Source of the DNA: Streptomyces longwoodensis
GTDB taxonomy: Bacteria; Actinomycetota; Actinomycetes; Streptomycetales; Streptomycetaceae
Direction of reading: 5' to 3'
Assembly: GCF_001514125.1 (NCBI RefSeq)
Contig: NZ_KQ948554.1
Coordinates: forward strand, 291,018 to 355,017
DNA length: 64,000 bases
Of this stretch, positions 45,948 to 54,055 are shown piece by piece. The translations under genes and the position numbers were made by a program. The notes below the pieces were generated by a model. The model did no database searches, was not told the DNA's origin, and saw only the letters and a list, made by a program, of their open reading frames with translations. Each line of letters begins with the position of its first letter. Position 1 is the stretch's first letter.

Positions 45948-46767
45948 GGGCCGCCGGGCCGCCGTGCTCGGCAGCCCCGTCGCGCACTCCCTCTCGCCGG
46001 TGCTGCACCGCGCCGCGTACGAGGCACTGGGCCTGACCGGGTGGACCTACGACCGCTTCGAGGTGGACGAGGCGGCCCTGCCCGGCTTCGTCGACGGCCT
46101 CGGCGCCGAGTGGGCGGGACTGTCGCTGACCATGCCGCTGAAGCGGGCCGTCATCCCGCTGCTCGACGAGATCAGCGAGACGGCCGCCTCGGTGGAGGCG
46201 GTCAACACCCTGGTGTTCGGCGAGGACGGCCGTCGCACCGGCGACAACACCGACGTCCCCGGCATGGTCGCCGCCCTGCGCGAACACGGCATCGAGGAGG
46301 TCGAGTCGGCCGCCGTCCTGGGCGCCGGCGCCACCGCCTCCTCCGCGCTCGCGGCCCTGTCCCGCGTGTGCACCGGCGAGGTCGTCGCCTACGTCCGCAG
46401 CGAGGCCCGCGCCGCCGAGATGCGCCGGTGGGGCGAGCGGCTGGACGTCGAGCTGCGCACCGCCCGCTGGGAGGACGCCGCCGAGGCGCTCCGGGCCCCG
46501 CTGGTGATCGCCACCACCCCGGCCGGAACGACCGACGCGCTCGCCCACGCCGTGCCGGAGCGGCCCGCGACCCTCTTCGACGTGCTCTACGAGCCCTGGC
46601 CGACCATGCTCGCCGCCCGCTGGTCGATGGTCGGCGGGGCCGTCGTCGGCGGACTCGACCTGCTGGTGCACCAGGCGGTCCTCCAGGTGGAGCAGATGAC
46701 CGGCCGCGCCCCGGCCCCGCTGGACGCCATGCGGAAAGCGGGCGAACACGCGCTCGCAGCCCGCTAG
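45928..46767 (+). CDS. aroE: Shikimate dehydrogenase
   Basis: The 279-residue enzyme reduces 3-dehydroshikimate with NADPH. The substrate region AVLGSPVAHSLSPVLHRAAY (from residue 9) and SLTMPLK with the catalytic lysine near 66 are present, as are GDNTDVPG near 104 and the nucleotide loop VLGAGATASSAL near 126. ATG 45928 lies inside the end of mltG (20-base overlap) with AGGGAC eight bases upstream; it gives the expected N-terminus. Three more chorismate-pathway genes follow within 4 kb. Confidence 0.96.
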   Translation: MHARTTEGRRAAVLGSPVAHSLSPVLHRAAYEALGLTGWTYDRFEVDEAALPGFVDGLGAEWAGLSLTMPLKRAVIPLLDEISETAASVEAVNTLVFGEDGRRTGDNTDVPGMVAALREHGIEEVESAAVLGAGATASSALAALSRVCTGEVVAYVRSEARAAEMRRWGERLDVELRTARWEDAAEALRAPLVIATTPAGTTDALAHAVPERPATLFDVLYEPWPTMLAARWSMVGGAVVGGLDLLVHQAVLQVEQMTGRAPAPLDAMRKAGEHALAAR

Positions 46768-46829
46768 GATCCCCGTGTCCCGCGGGTGAGCGAACCCCGC
46801 GGACGACCGTCACGGGGGGAGCACTGTCC

Positions 46830-47249
46830 ATGTCCAGCGTGCCCGCGGACGTCTCACTGGCGTCCGGGAAGTCCGAGATCTTCGAGATCGTCCTGCGGTT
46901 CCTGCCGGACTGGATCCAGCACGTGGTGCTGGTGCTGATCCTGCTGGCCGTCGTCGCCTCGTGGGTCCTCAAGCTGAAGCGCAAGCTCGCCCACCGGCGC
47001 GCGGTGCGACAGGGCGGGACGGCCGTCGTGCCGACGGCACCCGACCAGGGCAGCGGGGCGGACCACCTGGGCGCGTACGCCCCGCAGCAGCAGGCGCCCC
47101 GGCAGCCGAGCGGCGCCGACTTCCTCGGGCCCTACGCCCCGCAGCACCGGCCGGCGCCCCAGCAGCCCGCCGCCGCTCCCCGGCCGAGCGGCGCCGACTT
47201 CCTCGGCTCGTACGCGCCGCCGCGGGCCCCGGGCGACGCCGCGCGGTGA
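46830..47249 (+). CDS. Small membrane protein with three SGADxLGxYAP repeats
   Basis: The 139-residue protein has a hydrophobic span near 30-47, a basic KLKRKLAHRRAVR segment, and a Gln/Pro/Ala-rich cytoplasmic tail with three copies of an 11-residue motif (SGADHLGAYAP, SGADFLGPYAP, SGADFLGSYAP) spaced about 20-27 residues apart. I do not know this protein family. ATG 46830 has a strong GGGGGGAG eight bases upstream. It lies between aroE and aroC. A CCGCGGG/CCCGCGG hairpin at 46780-46802 precedes it. Confidence 0.7.
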   Translation: MSSVPADVSLASGKSEIFEIVLRFLPDWIQHVVLVLILLAVVASWVLKLKRKLAHRRAVRQGGTAVVPTAPDQGSGADHLGAYAPQQQAPRQPSGADFLGPYAPQHRPAPQQPAAAPRPSGADFLGSYAPPRAPGDAAR

Positions 47250-47493
47250 CGCCGGCTCCGGCGTGACGCGTCCGCACCGCGGTCCGGCCCTCGGGTCAGC
47301 CCTCGCGACCGCCCCGGTGCCCGCGTCGCCGTCCGCGTCGCCGTCCGCCAGATGGACCGGCGGCCGGGGCGGGGGCCGGGACGTGGGAGGATCGGAGGTG
47401 GCGGACCCGGGTCGCGCACCCGGTCACGCCGCTGCCGTACGCGAGGACGCGCGTACGCAGGGCAGTACCAGGCGCGAGCACTGAGGAGCACCG

Positions 47494-48678
47494 TTGAGCA
47501 GGTTGCGCTGGCTGACCGCGGGGGAGTCCCACGGTCCCGCACTCGTGGCGACGCTGGAGGGCCTTCCGGCCGGCGTGCCGATCACCACGGAGATGGTGGC
47601 GGACCACCTGGCCAGGCGGCGGCTCGGCTATGGCCGCGGGGCGCGGATGAAGTTCGAGCGTGACGAGGTCACCTTCCTCGGCGGCGTGCGGCACGGTCTG
47701 ACCCTGGGTTCCCCGGTGGCGGTCATGGTGGGCAACACCGAGTGGCCGAAGTGGGAGCAGGTCATGGCGGCCGACCCGGTCGACCCGGAGATCCTGGCGG
47801 GTCTGGCCCGCAACGCGCCGCTGACCCGGCCCCGCCCCGGCCACGCCGACCTGGCGGGCATGCAGAAGTACGGCTTCGACGAGGCGCGGCCCATCCTGGA
47901 GCGGGCCTCGGCCCGGGAGACGGCCGCGCGGGTGGCGCTGGGCGCGGTGGCGCGCTCGTACCTGAAGGAGACCGTCGGCGTCGAGATCGTCTCGCACGTG
48001 GTGGAGCTGTGCTCGGTGAAGGCGCCGCGGGGCGTGTACCCGACGCCGGGCGACGTCGAGCGGCTGGACGCCGACCCGCTGCGCTGCCTGGACGCCGACG
48101 CCTCCAAGGCGATGGTCGCCGAGGTCGACCAGGCCCACAAGGACGGCGACACGCTCGGTGGCGTGGTCGAGGTGCTGGCCTACGGCGTCCCGGTCGGCCT
48201 GGGCTCGCACGTGCACTGGGACCGCAAGCTCGACGCCCGGCTCGCCGGCGCGCTCATGGGCATCCAGGCGATCAAGGGTGTCGAGGTCGGCGACGGCTTC
48301 GAGCTGGCCCGGGTGCCCGGTTCCAAGGCGCACGACGAGATCGTGAACACGCCCGAGGGCATCCGGCGCGTCTCCGGCCGCGCGGGCGGCACGGAGGGCG
48401 GGCTGAGCACCGGCGAGCTGCTGCGGGTGCGGGCCGCGATGAAGCCCATCGCCACGGTGCCGCGGGCGCTGCGGACCGTGGACGTGACCACCGGCGAGGC
48501 CACCCAGGCCCACCACCAGCGCTCCGACGTCTCCGCGGTCCCGGCCGCCGGGATCGTCGCCGAGGCGATGGTGGCGCTGGTCCTGGCCGACGCGGTCGCC
48601 GAGAAGTTCGGCGGAGACAGCGTCACCGAGACCCGCCGCAACGCCCGCTCGTACCTCGACTCCCTCCACATCCGATGA
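47494..48678 (+). CDS. aroC: Chorismate synthase
   Basis: The 394-residue flavin-dependent enzyme makes chorismate from EPSP. The N-terminal LRWLTAGESHGPAL, the flavin/phosphate-binding RPRPGHADLAGMQKYGF near 110 and RASARETAARVALGAVA near 135, and the C-terminal RSDVSAVPAAGIVAEAMVA near 342 are intact. TTG 47494 is the start, with GAGGAG about 7 bases upstream. aroK overlaps in ATGA. The 244 bases before aroC include a tandem 12-bp repeat (CGTCGCCGTCCG, near 47326-47350) and no gene that I can support. Confidence 0.97.
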   Translation: MSRLRWLTAGESHGPALVATLEGLPAGVPITTEMVADHLARRRLGYGRGARMKFERDEVTFLGGVRHGLTLGSPVAVMVGNTEWPKWEQVMAADPVDPEILAGLARNAPLTRPRPGHADLAGMQKYGFDEARPILERASARETAARVALGAVARSYLKETVGVEIVSHVVELCSVKAPRGVYPTPGDVERLDADPLRCLDADASKAMVAEVDQAHKDGDTLGGVVEVLAYGVPVGLGSHVHWDRKLDARLAGALMGIQAIKGVEVGDGFELARVPGSKAHDEIVNTPEGIRRVSGRAGGTEGGLSTGELLRVRAAMKPIATVPRALRTVDVTTGEATQAHHQRSDVSAVPAAGIVAEAMVALVLADAVAEKFGGDSVTETRRNARSYLDSLHIR

Positions 48679-49190
48679 GCGGTCCGCTGATCGTCCTGGT
48701 CGGCCCGATGGGCGTGGGCAAGTCGACGGTCGGGCAGCTGCTGGCCGAGCGGCTCGGCACCGGGTACCGCGACACGGACGACGACATCGTCGCCGCGCAG
48801 GACCGCACCATCGCCGAGATCTTCCTCGACGAGGGCGAACCGGCCTTCCGCGCCCTGGAGAAGGACGCGGTGCGCGACGCGCTGGCCGCGCACACCGGCG
48901 TCCTCGCCCTCGGCGGCGGCGCCGTCCTCGACCCGGACACGCGCGCCCTGCTGCGGGACCACCGCGTGGCCTACCTCTCGATGGACGTCGAGGAGGCGGT
49001 CCGGCGCACGGGCCTGAACACGGCCCGTCCGCTGCTCGCGGTCAACCCGCGCAAGCAGTGGCGCGAGCTGATGGACGCCCGCCGTCACCTGTACGAGGAG
49101 GTCGCCACCGTGGTGGTGGCCACCGACGGCCGGACGCCCGAGGACGTCACCCGAGCCGTCCTGGACGCACTGGAGTTGAAGGAAGCATGA
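48675..49190 (+). CDS. aroK: Shikimate kinase
   Basis: The 171-residue P-loop kinase phosphorylates shikimate. Walker A is GPMGVGKST near 10, the shikimate-binding Asp lies in DTDDDI near 33, and the GGGAVL segment and LNTARPLL lid are present. ATG 48675 overlaps the aroC stop and its own stop overlaps aroB (ATGA), so the three genes form a coupled unit. Confidence 0.97.
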   Translation: MSGPLIVLVGPMGVGKSTVGQLLAERLGTGYRDTDDDIVAAQDRTIAEIFLDEGEPAFRALEKDAVRDALAAHTGVLALGGGAVLDPDTRALLRDHRVAYLSMDVEEAVRRTGLNTARPLLAVNPRKQWRELMDARRHLYEEVATVVVATDGRTPEDVTRAVLDALELKEA

Positions 49191-50278
49191 GCGAGTCGGT
49201 GACGCGGATCCTCGTCGGGGGCAGTGCGGGCAGCGAGCCCTACGAGGTCCTGGTGGGCCGTCAACTGCTCGGCGAACTGGCCGGATTGATCGGGGACCGG
49301 GCCAAGCGGGTCGCGGTGATCCACCCCGAGGCGCTCGCCGAGACCGGTGACGCGCTCCGCGCCGACCTGGCCGGGCAGGGCTACGAGGCGGTCGCCATCC
49401 AGGTGCCCAACGCCGAGGAGGCCAAGACCGCCGAGGTCGCCGCGTACTGCTGGAAGGCGCTCGGCCAGTCCGGCTTCACCCGCACCGACGTGATCGTCGG
49501 CGTCGGCGGCGGCGCGACCACGGACCTCGCCGGGTTCGTGGCCGCCACCTGGCTGCGCGGGGTGCGCTGGGTGGCCGTCCCGACCACCGTGCTCGCCATG
49601 GTGGACGCGGCGGTCGGCGGCAAGACCGGCATCAACACCGCCGAGGGCAAGAACCTCGTGGGCTCCTTCCACCCGCCCGCGGGCGTGCTGTGCGACCTGG
49701 CCGCGCTGGACTCGCTGCCGGTCCACGACTACGTCTCCGGGCTGGCGGAGGTCATCAAGGCCGGCTTCATCGCCGACCCGGTGATCCTGGACCTGATCGA
49801 GTCCGACCCGCAGGCCGCGCGCACCCCGGCCGGCCCGCACACGGCCGAGCTGATCGAACGTTCCATCAAGGTCAAGGCGGACGTGGTGTCGTCGGACCTG
49901 AAGGAGTCGGGCCTGAGGGAGATCCTGAACTACGGCCACACCCTCGCCCACGCCATCGAGAAGAACGAGCGCTACAGCTGGCGGCACGGGGCGGCCGTGG
50001 CGGTCGGCATGCACTTCGCCGCCGAACTCGGCCGGCTCGCGGGGCGCCTGGACGACGCCACCGCCGACCGCCACCGCACGGTCCTGGAGGCGGTCGGGCT
50101 GCCCCTGCACTACCGCTACGACCAGTGGCCCAAGCTGCTGGAGGCGATGAAGGTCGACAAGAAGTCCCGCGGCGACCTGCTGCGGTTCATCGTCCTGGAC
50201 GGGCTGGCCAAGCCGACCGTCCTGGAGGGACCCGACCCGGCGGTCCTGCTCGCCGCCTACGGCGAGGTGGGCGAGTAG
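49187..50278 (+). CDS. aroB: 3-dehydroquinate synthase
   Basis: The 363-residue NAD- and metal-dependent enzyme converts DAHP to 3-dehydroquinate. The NAD-binding VGGGATTDLAGFVAATW near 105, PTTVLAMVDAAVGGKTGIN near 126 and the metal-binding histidines in NYGHTLAHAIE near 246 and RHGAAVAVGMHFA near 266 are intact. ATG 49187 has GGAAG upstream within aroK. A terminator follows at 50331-50366. Confidence 0.97.
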   Translation: MSESVTRILVGGSAGSEPYEVLVGRQLLGELAGLIGDRAKRVAVIHPEALAETGDALRADLAGQGYEAVAIQVPNAEEAKTAEVAAYCWKALGQSGFTRTDVIVGVGGGATTDLAGFVAATWLRGVRWVAVPTTVLAMVDAAVGGKTGINTAEGKNLVGSFHPPAGVLCDLAALDSLPVHDYVSGLAEVIKAGFIADPVILDLIESDPQAARTPAGPHTAELIERSIKVKADVVSSDLKESGLREILNYGHTLAHAIEKNERYSWRHGAAVAVGMHFAAELGRLAGRLDDATADRHRTVLEAVGLPLHYRYDQWPKLLEAMKVDKKSRGDLLRFIVLDGLAKPTVLEGPDPAVLLAAYGEVGE

Positions 50279-50330
50279 GGCCTCCGCGCCCCTCGTGCCC
50301 GATCGGCTTGTCCCGGCGGGCACTTCACGA

Positions 50331-50366
50331 CGCCCCCGGCCGTTCACCGAAAGACAGCCGGGGGCG
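50331..50366 (+). terminator. Terminator after aroB
   Basis: CGCCCCCGGC pairs with GCCGGGGGCG around a 16-base loop, 52 bases after the aroB stop. Confidence 0.65.
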
Positions 50367-50440
50367 GTACCGTTCCGTACGGAGCGGGGCCGGACCCCGC
50401 CGTGGACCGAGCCCAGTAGAACGAGACGGAGTGGCACCGG

Positions 50441-51544
50441 ATGCAGCACGCAGTGGGTTCTCCGCTGCCGCCGCCCCACCAGTCGGGGCACGGGCCGATC
50501 GCCGGATGGTCGCCGGCCGCACACCACCCGGGTCCGCAGCAGCAGCCCGCCCCCGCGCCACCGCCCCCGGGCTACACCGGCACCCCCTCGGGCCCGGTAC
50601 CCCCGGCACCCCCGCACGCCCCGGCCCCCCAGCCCTCGGCCCCGGCGCCGCCGCAGCATGGCGGTCCGGCGCAGCCGCAGCCGCAGGCTCCTGCGCCGCA
50701 GCACGGTGGTCAGCCGCAGCCGCAGCCGCAGCCTCAGGCTCCTGCGCCGCAGCACGGTAATCCGCCGCAGGCTCCCGCGCCGCGGCCCCCGGCCCAGGCC
50801 CCCCAGCCTCAGGCTCCCGCGCCGCAGCACGGCGCCCCGCCGCACCCCCCGGCCCCCGCCCCTCACCACGCCCCCGCCCCGCAGGGATCGCGGCCGCCGG
50901 AGACCACCGGTCACCTCCCGTTGCCGCCCGGCGGTCCGGTCGGCATGCCCAGCGTGCCGCCCGCCCCGGTCGCCCCCGACCCGACCACGACCACGCTCGC
51001 GGTCCTGCTGATCGGCCCCGCGGGCGCGGGCAAGACCAGCGTGGCCAAGTACTGGGCCGACCACCGCCGGGTGCCCACGGCCCACATCAGCCTCGACGAC
51101 GTGCGCGAGTGGGTCCGCTCGGGCTTCGCCGACCCCCAGCGCGGGTGGAACGACCACTCGGAGGCGCAGTACCGCCTGGCCCGCCGCACCTGCGGCTTCG
51201 CCGCGCGCAACTTCCTGGCCAACGGCATCTCCTGCATCCTCGACGACGCGATCTTCCCGGACCGCCCCGCGGTGGGCCTCGGCGGCTGGAAGCGCCACGT
51301 GGGCCCGGGCCTGCTGCCGGTCGTGCTGCTGCCCGGCCTGGAGGTCGTACTGGAGCGCAACGCCGAGCGCTCGGGCAACCGCCGGCTCACCGACGAGGAA
51401 GTGGCCCGCATCCACGGCCGCATGGCCGGCTGGTACGGCTCGGGACTGCCGATCATCGACAACTCGCAGCTGGACGTCCCCACCACGGCCCAGGTCCTCG
51501 ACGACATCCTGGCCCGGGCGATAGCCAGCCCGCCGAAGTGGTGA
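50441..51544 (+). CDS. P-loop kinase-like ATP-binding protein with proline-rich repeat N-terminus
   Basis: The 367-residue protein has two parts. Residues 1 to about 180 are Pro/Gln/Ala-rich, with three copies of PQPQAPAPQHG-type repeats and runs PPP and PPPP (SPLPPPHQ and APPPPGYTG). The C-terminal 185 residues form a P-loop domain: Walker A LIGPAGAGKTS near 188, a conserved SLDDVREWVRSGF near 211, DDAIFPDRP near 268 and a lid-like RNAERSGNRRL near 305. It resembles small-molecule or polynucleotide kinases but I cannot name the substrate. It lies two genes before efp, whose product relieves stalling at polyproline. Confidence 0.8.
   Translation: MQHAVGSPLPPPHQSGHGPIAGWSPAAHHPGPQQQPAPAPPPPGYTGTPSGPVPPAPPHAPAPQPSAPAPPQHGGPAQPQPQAPAPQHGGQPQPQPQPQAPAPQHGNPPQAPAPRPPAQAPQPQAPAPQHGAPPHPPAPAPHHAPAPQGSRPPETTGHLPLPPGGPVGMPSVPPAPVAPDPTTTTLAVLLIGPAGAGKTSVAKYWADHRRVPTAHISLDDVREWVRSGFADPQRGWNDHSEAQYRLARRTCGFAARNFLANGISCILDDAIFPDRPAVGLGGWKRHVGPGLLPVVLLPGLEVVLERNAERSGNRRLTDEEVARIHGRMAGWYGSGLPIIDNSQLDVPTTAQVLDDILARAIASPPKW
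50656..50834 (+). repeat. Imperfect tandem repeats coding for PQPQAPAPQHG units
   Basis: Within the P-loop gene, CAG-CCG codons and GCTCCTGCGCCGCAGCACGG recur three times with small changes. The wobble T in GCTCCTGCG is unusual against the surrounding GC-rich codons and suggests recent unit duplication. Confidence 0.7.
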
Positions 51545-51585
51545 CCACCCGGCGCACCGGCCGCCGGCCCCGCCGCTGACCGGAC

Positions 51586-51609
51586 GCCTCCGGCCCCGCC
51601 GCCGGAGGC
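51586..51609 (+). terminator. Terminator after the P-loop gene
   Basis: GCCTCCGGC and GCCGGAGGC form a 9-bp stem with the loop CCCGCC. The following bases to about 51650 repeat CCACCGGCCCCGCCGCCGGA-like units two to three times, so the hairpin may be part of a short tandem array. Confidence 0.6.
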
Positions 51610-51685
51610 CCACCGGCCCCGCCGCCGGAACACCACCGGCCCCTCCCGAACGGCACGAATCGCCCGCCGCTCCTACGCTCATCTC

Positions 51686-52792
51686 ATGTCAGAGATGCAC
51701 GCAATCCGCCGCACCCGGCTCAGGGAACGCTGCAGCGCGGCCGGCAGCGCGGCTGCGCTGATCTCGCGCCCGGCCAACGTCCGCTACCTCGCCGGCGCCG
51801 CCCCGCGCGACGCCGTGCTGCTCCTCGGCCCCGACGAGGACACGCTCGTCTGTCCGGGCCCGCTCGACGACCGCGCGCCGGGTGGCCGCCTCGACGAGAC
51901 CGTCCGGCTGCACACGCTCCCCGGCTCGGCCGGCGACCCCGCCGTGGCCGCCGCCGGCCTGCTCGGCGAACGGGAGGTCCCCTCCCTCGCCGTGGAGGAG
52001 CACCACCTCACGGTCTCCCGCCACCGGGCGATCCGCTCCGTCGCGCCCCGGGTGCGCCTCGGTGACCTCGGCGGCGGGGTCGAGCAACTGCGCGTGGTGA
52101 AGGACGAGGAGGAGATCTCCTGCATCCGCATCGCCGCCGAGATCGCCGACCAGGCCCTCGGCGAGCTGCTGGAGTCGATCCTCGTCGGCCGCACCGAACG
52201 GCACCTCGCCCTCGAACTGGAGCGCAGGCTCGTCGACCACGGCGCCGACGGTCCCGCCTTCCCCACCTCCGTCGGCACCGGCCCGCACTCCGGCCGCGGG
52301 GGACACCGGCCCACGGACCGCCGTGTCGAGGAGGGCGACTTCCTCTCCGTGTGCCTGGGGGCGACGTACCGCGGCTACCGCTGTGAGATCGGCCGTACGT
52401 TCGTCATCGGCACCGCGCCCGCCGAGTGGCAGATCGAGCTGTACGACCTGGTCTTCGCCGCCCAGCGCGCCGGGCGCGAGGCCCTGACCCCGGGCACGGC
52501 CTGCCGTGACGTGGACCGTGCCGCACGCCAGGTGCTGGCCTCCGCCGGGCACACCGAGGGCCTGCCGCGGGCCGTCGGACACGGCGTGGGACTCGAAATC
52601 GACGAGGACCCGCAGTTGGCCCCCGCGGCCATGGGTAAACTGGACGCTTGCGTGCCGGTCACCGTCGAACCGGGGGTCCACCTCCCGGGCCGGGGCGGTG
52701 TCCGGATCGATGACACGCTCGTCGTGCGCCCCGAGGCGGACGGCGGACCCGAGCTACTCACCATCACGACCAAGGAGCTGCTCGCGCTGTAG
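51686..52792 (+). CDS. M24 (Xaa-Pro aminopeptidase-fold) protein with a degenerate metal site
   Basis: The 368-residue protein has a creatinase N-terminal domain (1 to about 135) and a pita-bread C-terminal domain, the layout of PepQ/PepP. Active M24 enzymes use Asp, Asp, His, Glu, Glu. Here the first two positions are Cys223 (SVCLGATYRGY) and Glu234 (RCEIGRTF), His299 (GHGVGLEI) and Glu328 (VEPGVH) are kept, and the last is Asp342 (GVRIDDT). Three of five ligands are changed, so peptidase activity is doubtful. Position just before efp is the normal place of pepQ. ATG 51686 fits the family start, but no clear Shine-Dalgarno is visible. Confidence 0.9.
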   Translation: MSEMHAIRRTRLRERCSAAGSAAALISRPANVRYLAGAAPRDAVLLLGPDEDTLVCPGPLDDRAPGGRLDETVRLHTLPGSAGDPAVAAAGLLGEREVPSLAVEEHHLTVSRHRAIRSVAPRVRLGDLGGGVEQLRVVKDEEEISCIRIAAEIADQALGELLESILVGRTERHLALELERRLVDHGADGPAFPTSVGTGPHSGRGGHRPTDRRVEEGDFLSVCLGATYRGYRCEIGRTFVIGTAPAEWQIELYDLVFAAQRAGREALTPGTACRDVDRAARQVLASAGHTEGLPRAVGHGVGLEIDEDPQLAPAAMGKLDACVPVTVEPGVHLPGRGGVRIDDTLVVRPEADGGPELLTITTKELLAL

Positions 52793-52853
52793 CGGCACAT
52801 CCACCGCGGCGCTTGCCCCGGGGTCGTACGTCAGTCCAGGAGATTCCGCAACC

Positions 52854-53420
52854 GTGGCTTCCACGAACGACCTCAAGAACGGCCTGGTGCTCAAGCTCGA
52901 AGGCGGCCAGCTCTGGTCCGTCGTCGAGTTCCAGCACGTCAAGCCCGGCAAGGGCCCGGCCTTCGTGCGCACCAAGCTCAAGAACGTGCTGTCCGGCAAG
53001 GTCGTCGACAAGACGTTCAACGCCGGCGTCAAGGTCGAGACGGCCACTGTCGACAAGCGCGACATGCAGTTCTCGTACATGGACGGCGAGTACTTCGTCT
53101 TCATGGACATGGAGACCTACGACCAGCTCATGGTCGACCGCAAGTCCGTGGGCGACGCCGCCAACTTCCTGATCGAGGGCTTCACGGCCACCGTCGCGCA
53201 GCACGAGGGCGAGGTCCTCTTCGTCGAGCTGCCGGCCGCCGTCGAGCTCGTCGTCCAGGAGACCGAGCCGGGCCTGCAGGGCGACCGCTCCACCGGCGGC
53301 ACCAAGCCGGCCACGCTGGAGACCGGTCACCAGATCCAGGTCCCGCTCTTCATCACCACCGGTGAGAAGATCAAGGTCGACACCCGCACCAGCGACTACC
53401 TCGGCCGGGTGAACAGCTAA
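52854..53420 (+). CDS. efp: Translation elongation factor P
   Basis: The 188-residue, three-domain, tRNA-shaped protein promotes peptide bond formation at consecutive prolines. The loop that reaches the peptidyl-transferase centre reads KPGKGPAFVR, with Lys33 at the tip. The PGKGP form is that described for actinobacterial EF-P acting with an unmodified lysine, and no EpmA/EpmB-type modification gene is seen nearby. The C-terminal signature VPLFITTGEKIKVDTRTSDY is intact. GTG 52854 has AGGAG about 9 bases upstream. nusB starts two bases after its stop. Confidence 0.98.
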   Translation: MASTNDLKNGLVLKLEGGQLWSVVEFQHVKPGKGPAFVRTKLKNVLSGKVVDKTFNAGVKVETATVDKRDMQFSYMDGEYFVFMDMETYDQLMVDRKSVGDAANFLIEGFTATVAQHEGEVLFVELPAAVELVVQETEPGLQGDRSTGGTKPATLETGHQIQVPLFITTGEKIKVDTRTSDYLGRVNS

Positions 53421-53422
53421 CC

Positions 53423-53851
53423 GTGGCTGCCCGCAACACGGCCCGCAAGCGCGCCTTCCAGATCCTCTTCGAGGGCGACCAGCGCGGCGCCGACGTCCTG
53501 ACGGTCCTCGCGGACTGGATCCGGCTCTCCCGGGACGACACCCGGCAGCCGCCGGTGAGCGAGTACACGATGCAGCTGGTCGAGGGCTACGCCGAGCAGG
53601 CGCGGCGCATCGACGAGCTGATCGCGCAGTACTCGGTCGGCTGGACGCTGGACCGGATGCCCGTCGTGGACCGCAACATCCTGCGTCTCGGGGCCTACGA
53701 GCTGATCTGGGTCGACGAGACGCCGGACGCGGTGGTCCTGGACGAGATGGTGCAGCTGGCGAAGGAGTTTTCCACGGACGAGTCGCCCGCCTTCGTCAAC
53801 GGGCTGCTCGGCCGCCTCAAGGAGCTCAAGCCCTCCCTGCGACGCGCCTAG
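53423..53851 (+). CDS. nusB: Transcription antitermination factor NusB
   Basis: The 142-residue all-helical protein has the NusB pattern RKRAFQILFEGDQRG near 8 and the C-terminal VVLDEMVQLAKEFSTDESPAFVNGLLG region. With NusE (S10) it binds boxA RNA and supports rRNA antitermination. It follows efp after two bases. Its TAG stop lies in the arm of a 22-bp inverted repeat (53848-53915), so the last codons are shared with that structure. Confidence 0.96.
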   Translation: MAARNTARKRAFQILFEGDQRGADVLTVLADWIRLSRDDTRQPPVSEYTMQLVEGYAEQARRIDELIAQYSVGWTLDRMPVVDRNILRLGAYELIWVDETPDAVVLDEMVQLAKEFSTDESPAFVNGLLGRLKELKPSLRRA

Positions 53852-53915
53852 GCCGTGTCCGCAAAGTCCTGCCTGCCCTGCGGGCGGACGACGGGACTTC
53901 GCGGACACGGCCTAG
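53848..53915. repeat. 22-bp inverted repeat containing the nusB stop codon
   Basis: The left arm (53848-53869, beginning CTAGGCCGTGTCCGC) and right arm (53894-53915, ending GCGGACACGGCCTAG) pair over 22 positions with a single mismatch. The 24-base centre can form a small GCCC/GGGC hairpin. It may act as a terminator. Its CTAG ends and arm length also fit a small non-autonomous element. Confidence 0.8.
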
Positions 53916-53979
53916 CCCGCGCCGGCCGGAACGGAGCGTGCAGTACCGCTCCGGCCGGGCGCCGGGCACCCACAGCGAA

Positions 53980-54029
53980 GCCGCCGGGTGGCCGGAAACC
54001 CCTCTCAGGGTTTCCGGCCACCCGGCGGC
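53980..54029. terminator. Strong bidirectional terminator between nusB and bldD
   Basis: A perfect 22-bp stem beginning GCCGCCGGGTGGCCGG encloses the loop CTCTCA. It lies between the convergent nusB and bldD genes and ends 26 bases before the bldD stop codon. Confidence 0.92.
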
Positions 54030-54055
54030 AACGTTTCTGCTCGGTGGTGGGGCGC

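Noticed and set aside
47250..47493. A small gene in the gap before aroC
   Set aside because: Open frames exist in this GC-rich DNA, but none has a ribosome site and non-random codon use; the region holds a tandem 12-bp repeat and probably the aroC promoter.
53980..54029. The 22-bp hairpin as a transposon end
   Set aside because: The stem is perfect with a 6-base loop, lies exactly between convergent genes, and needs no explanation beyond bidirectional termination.
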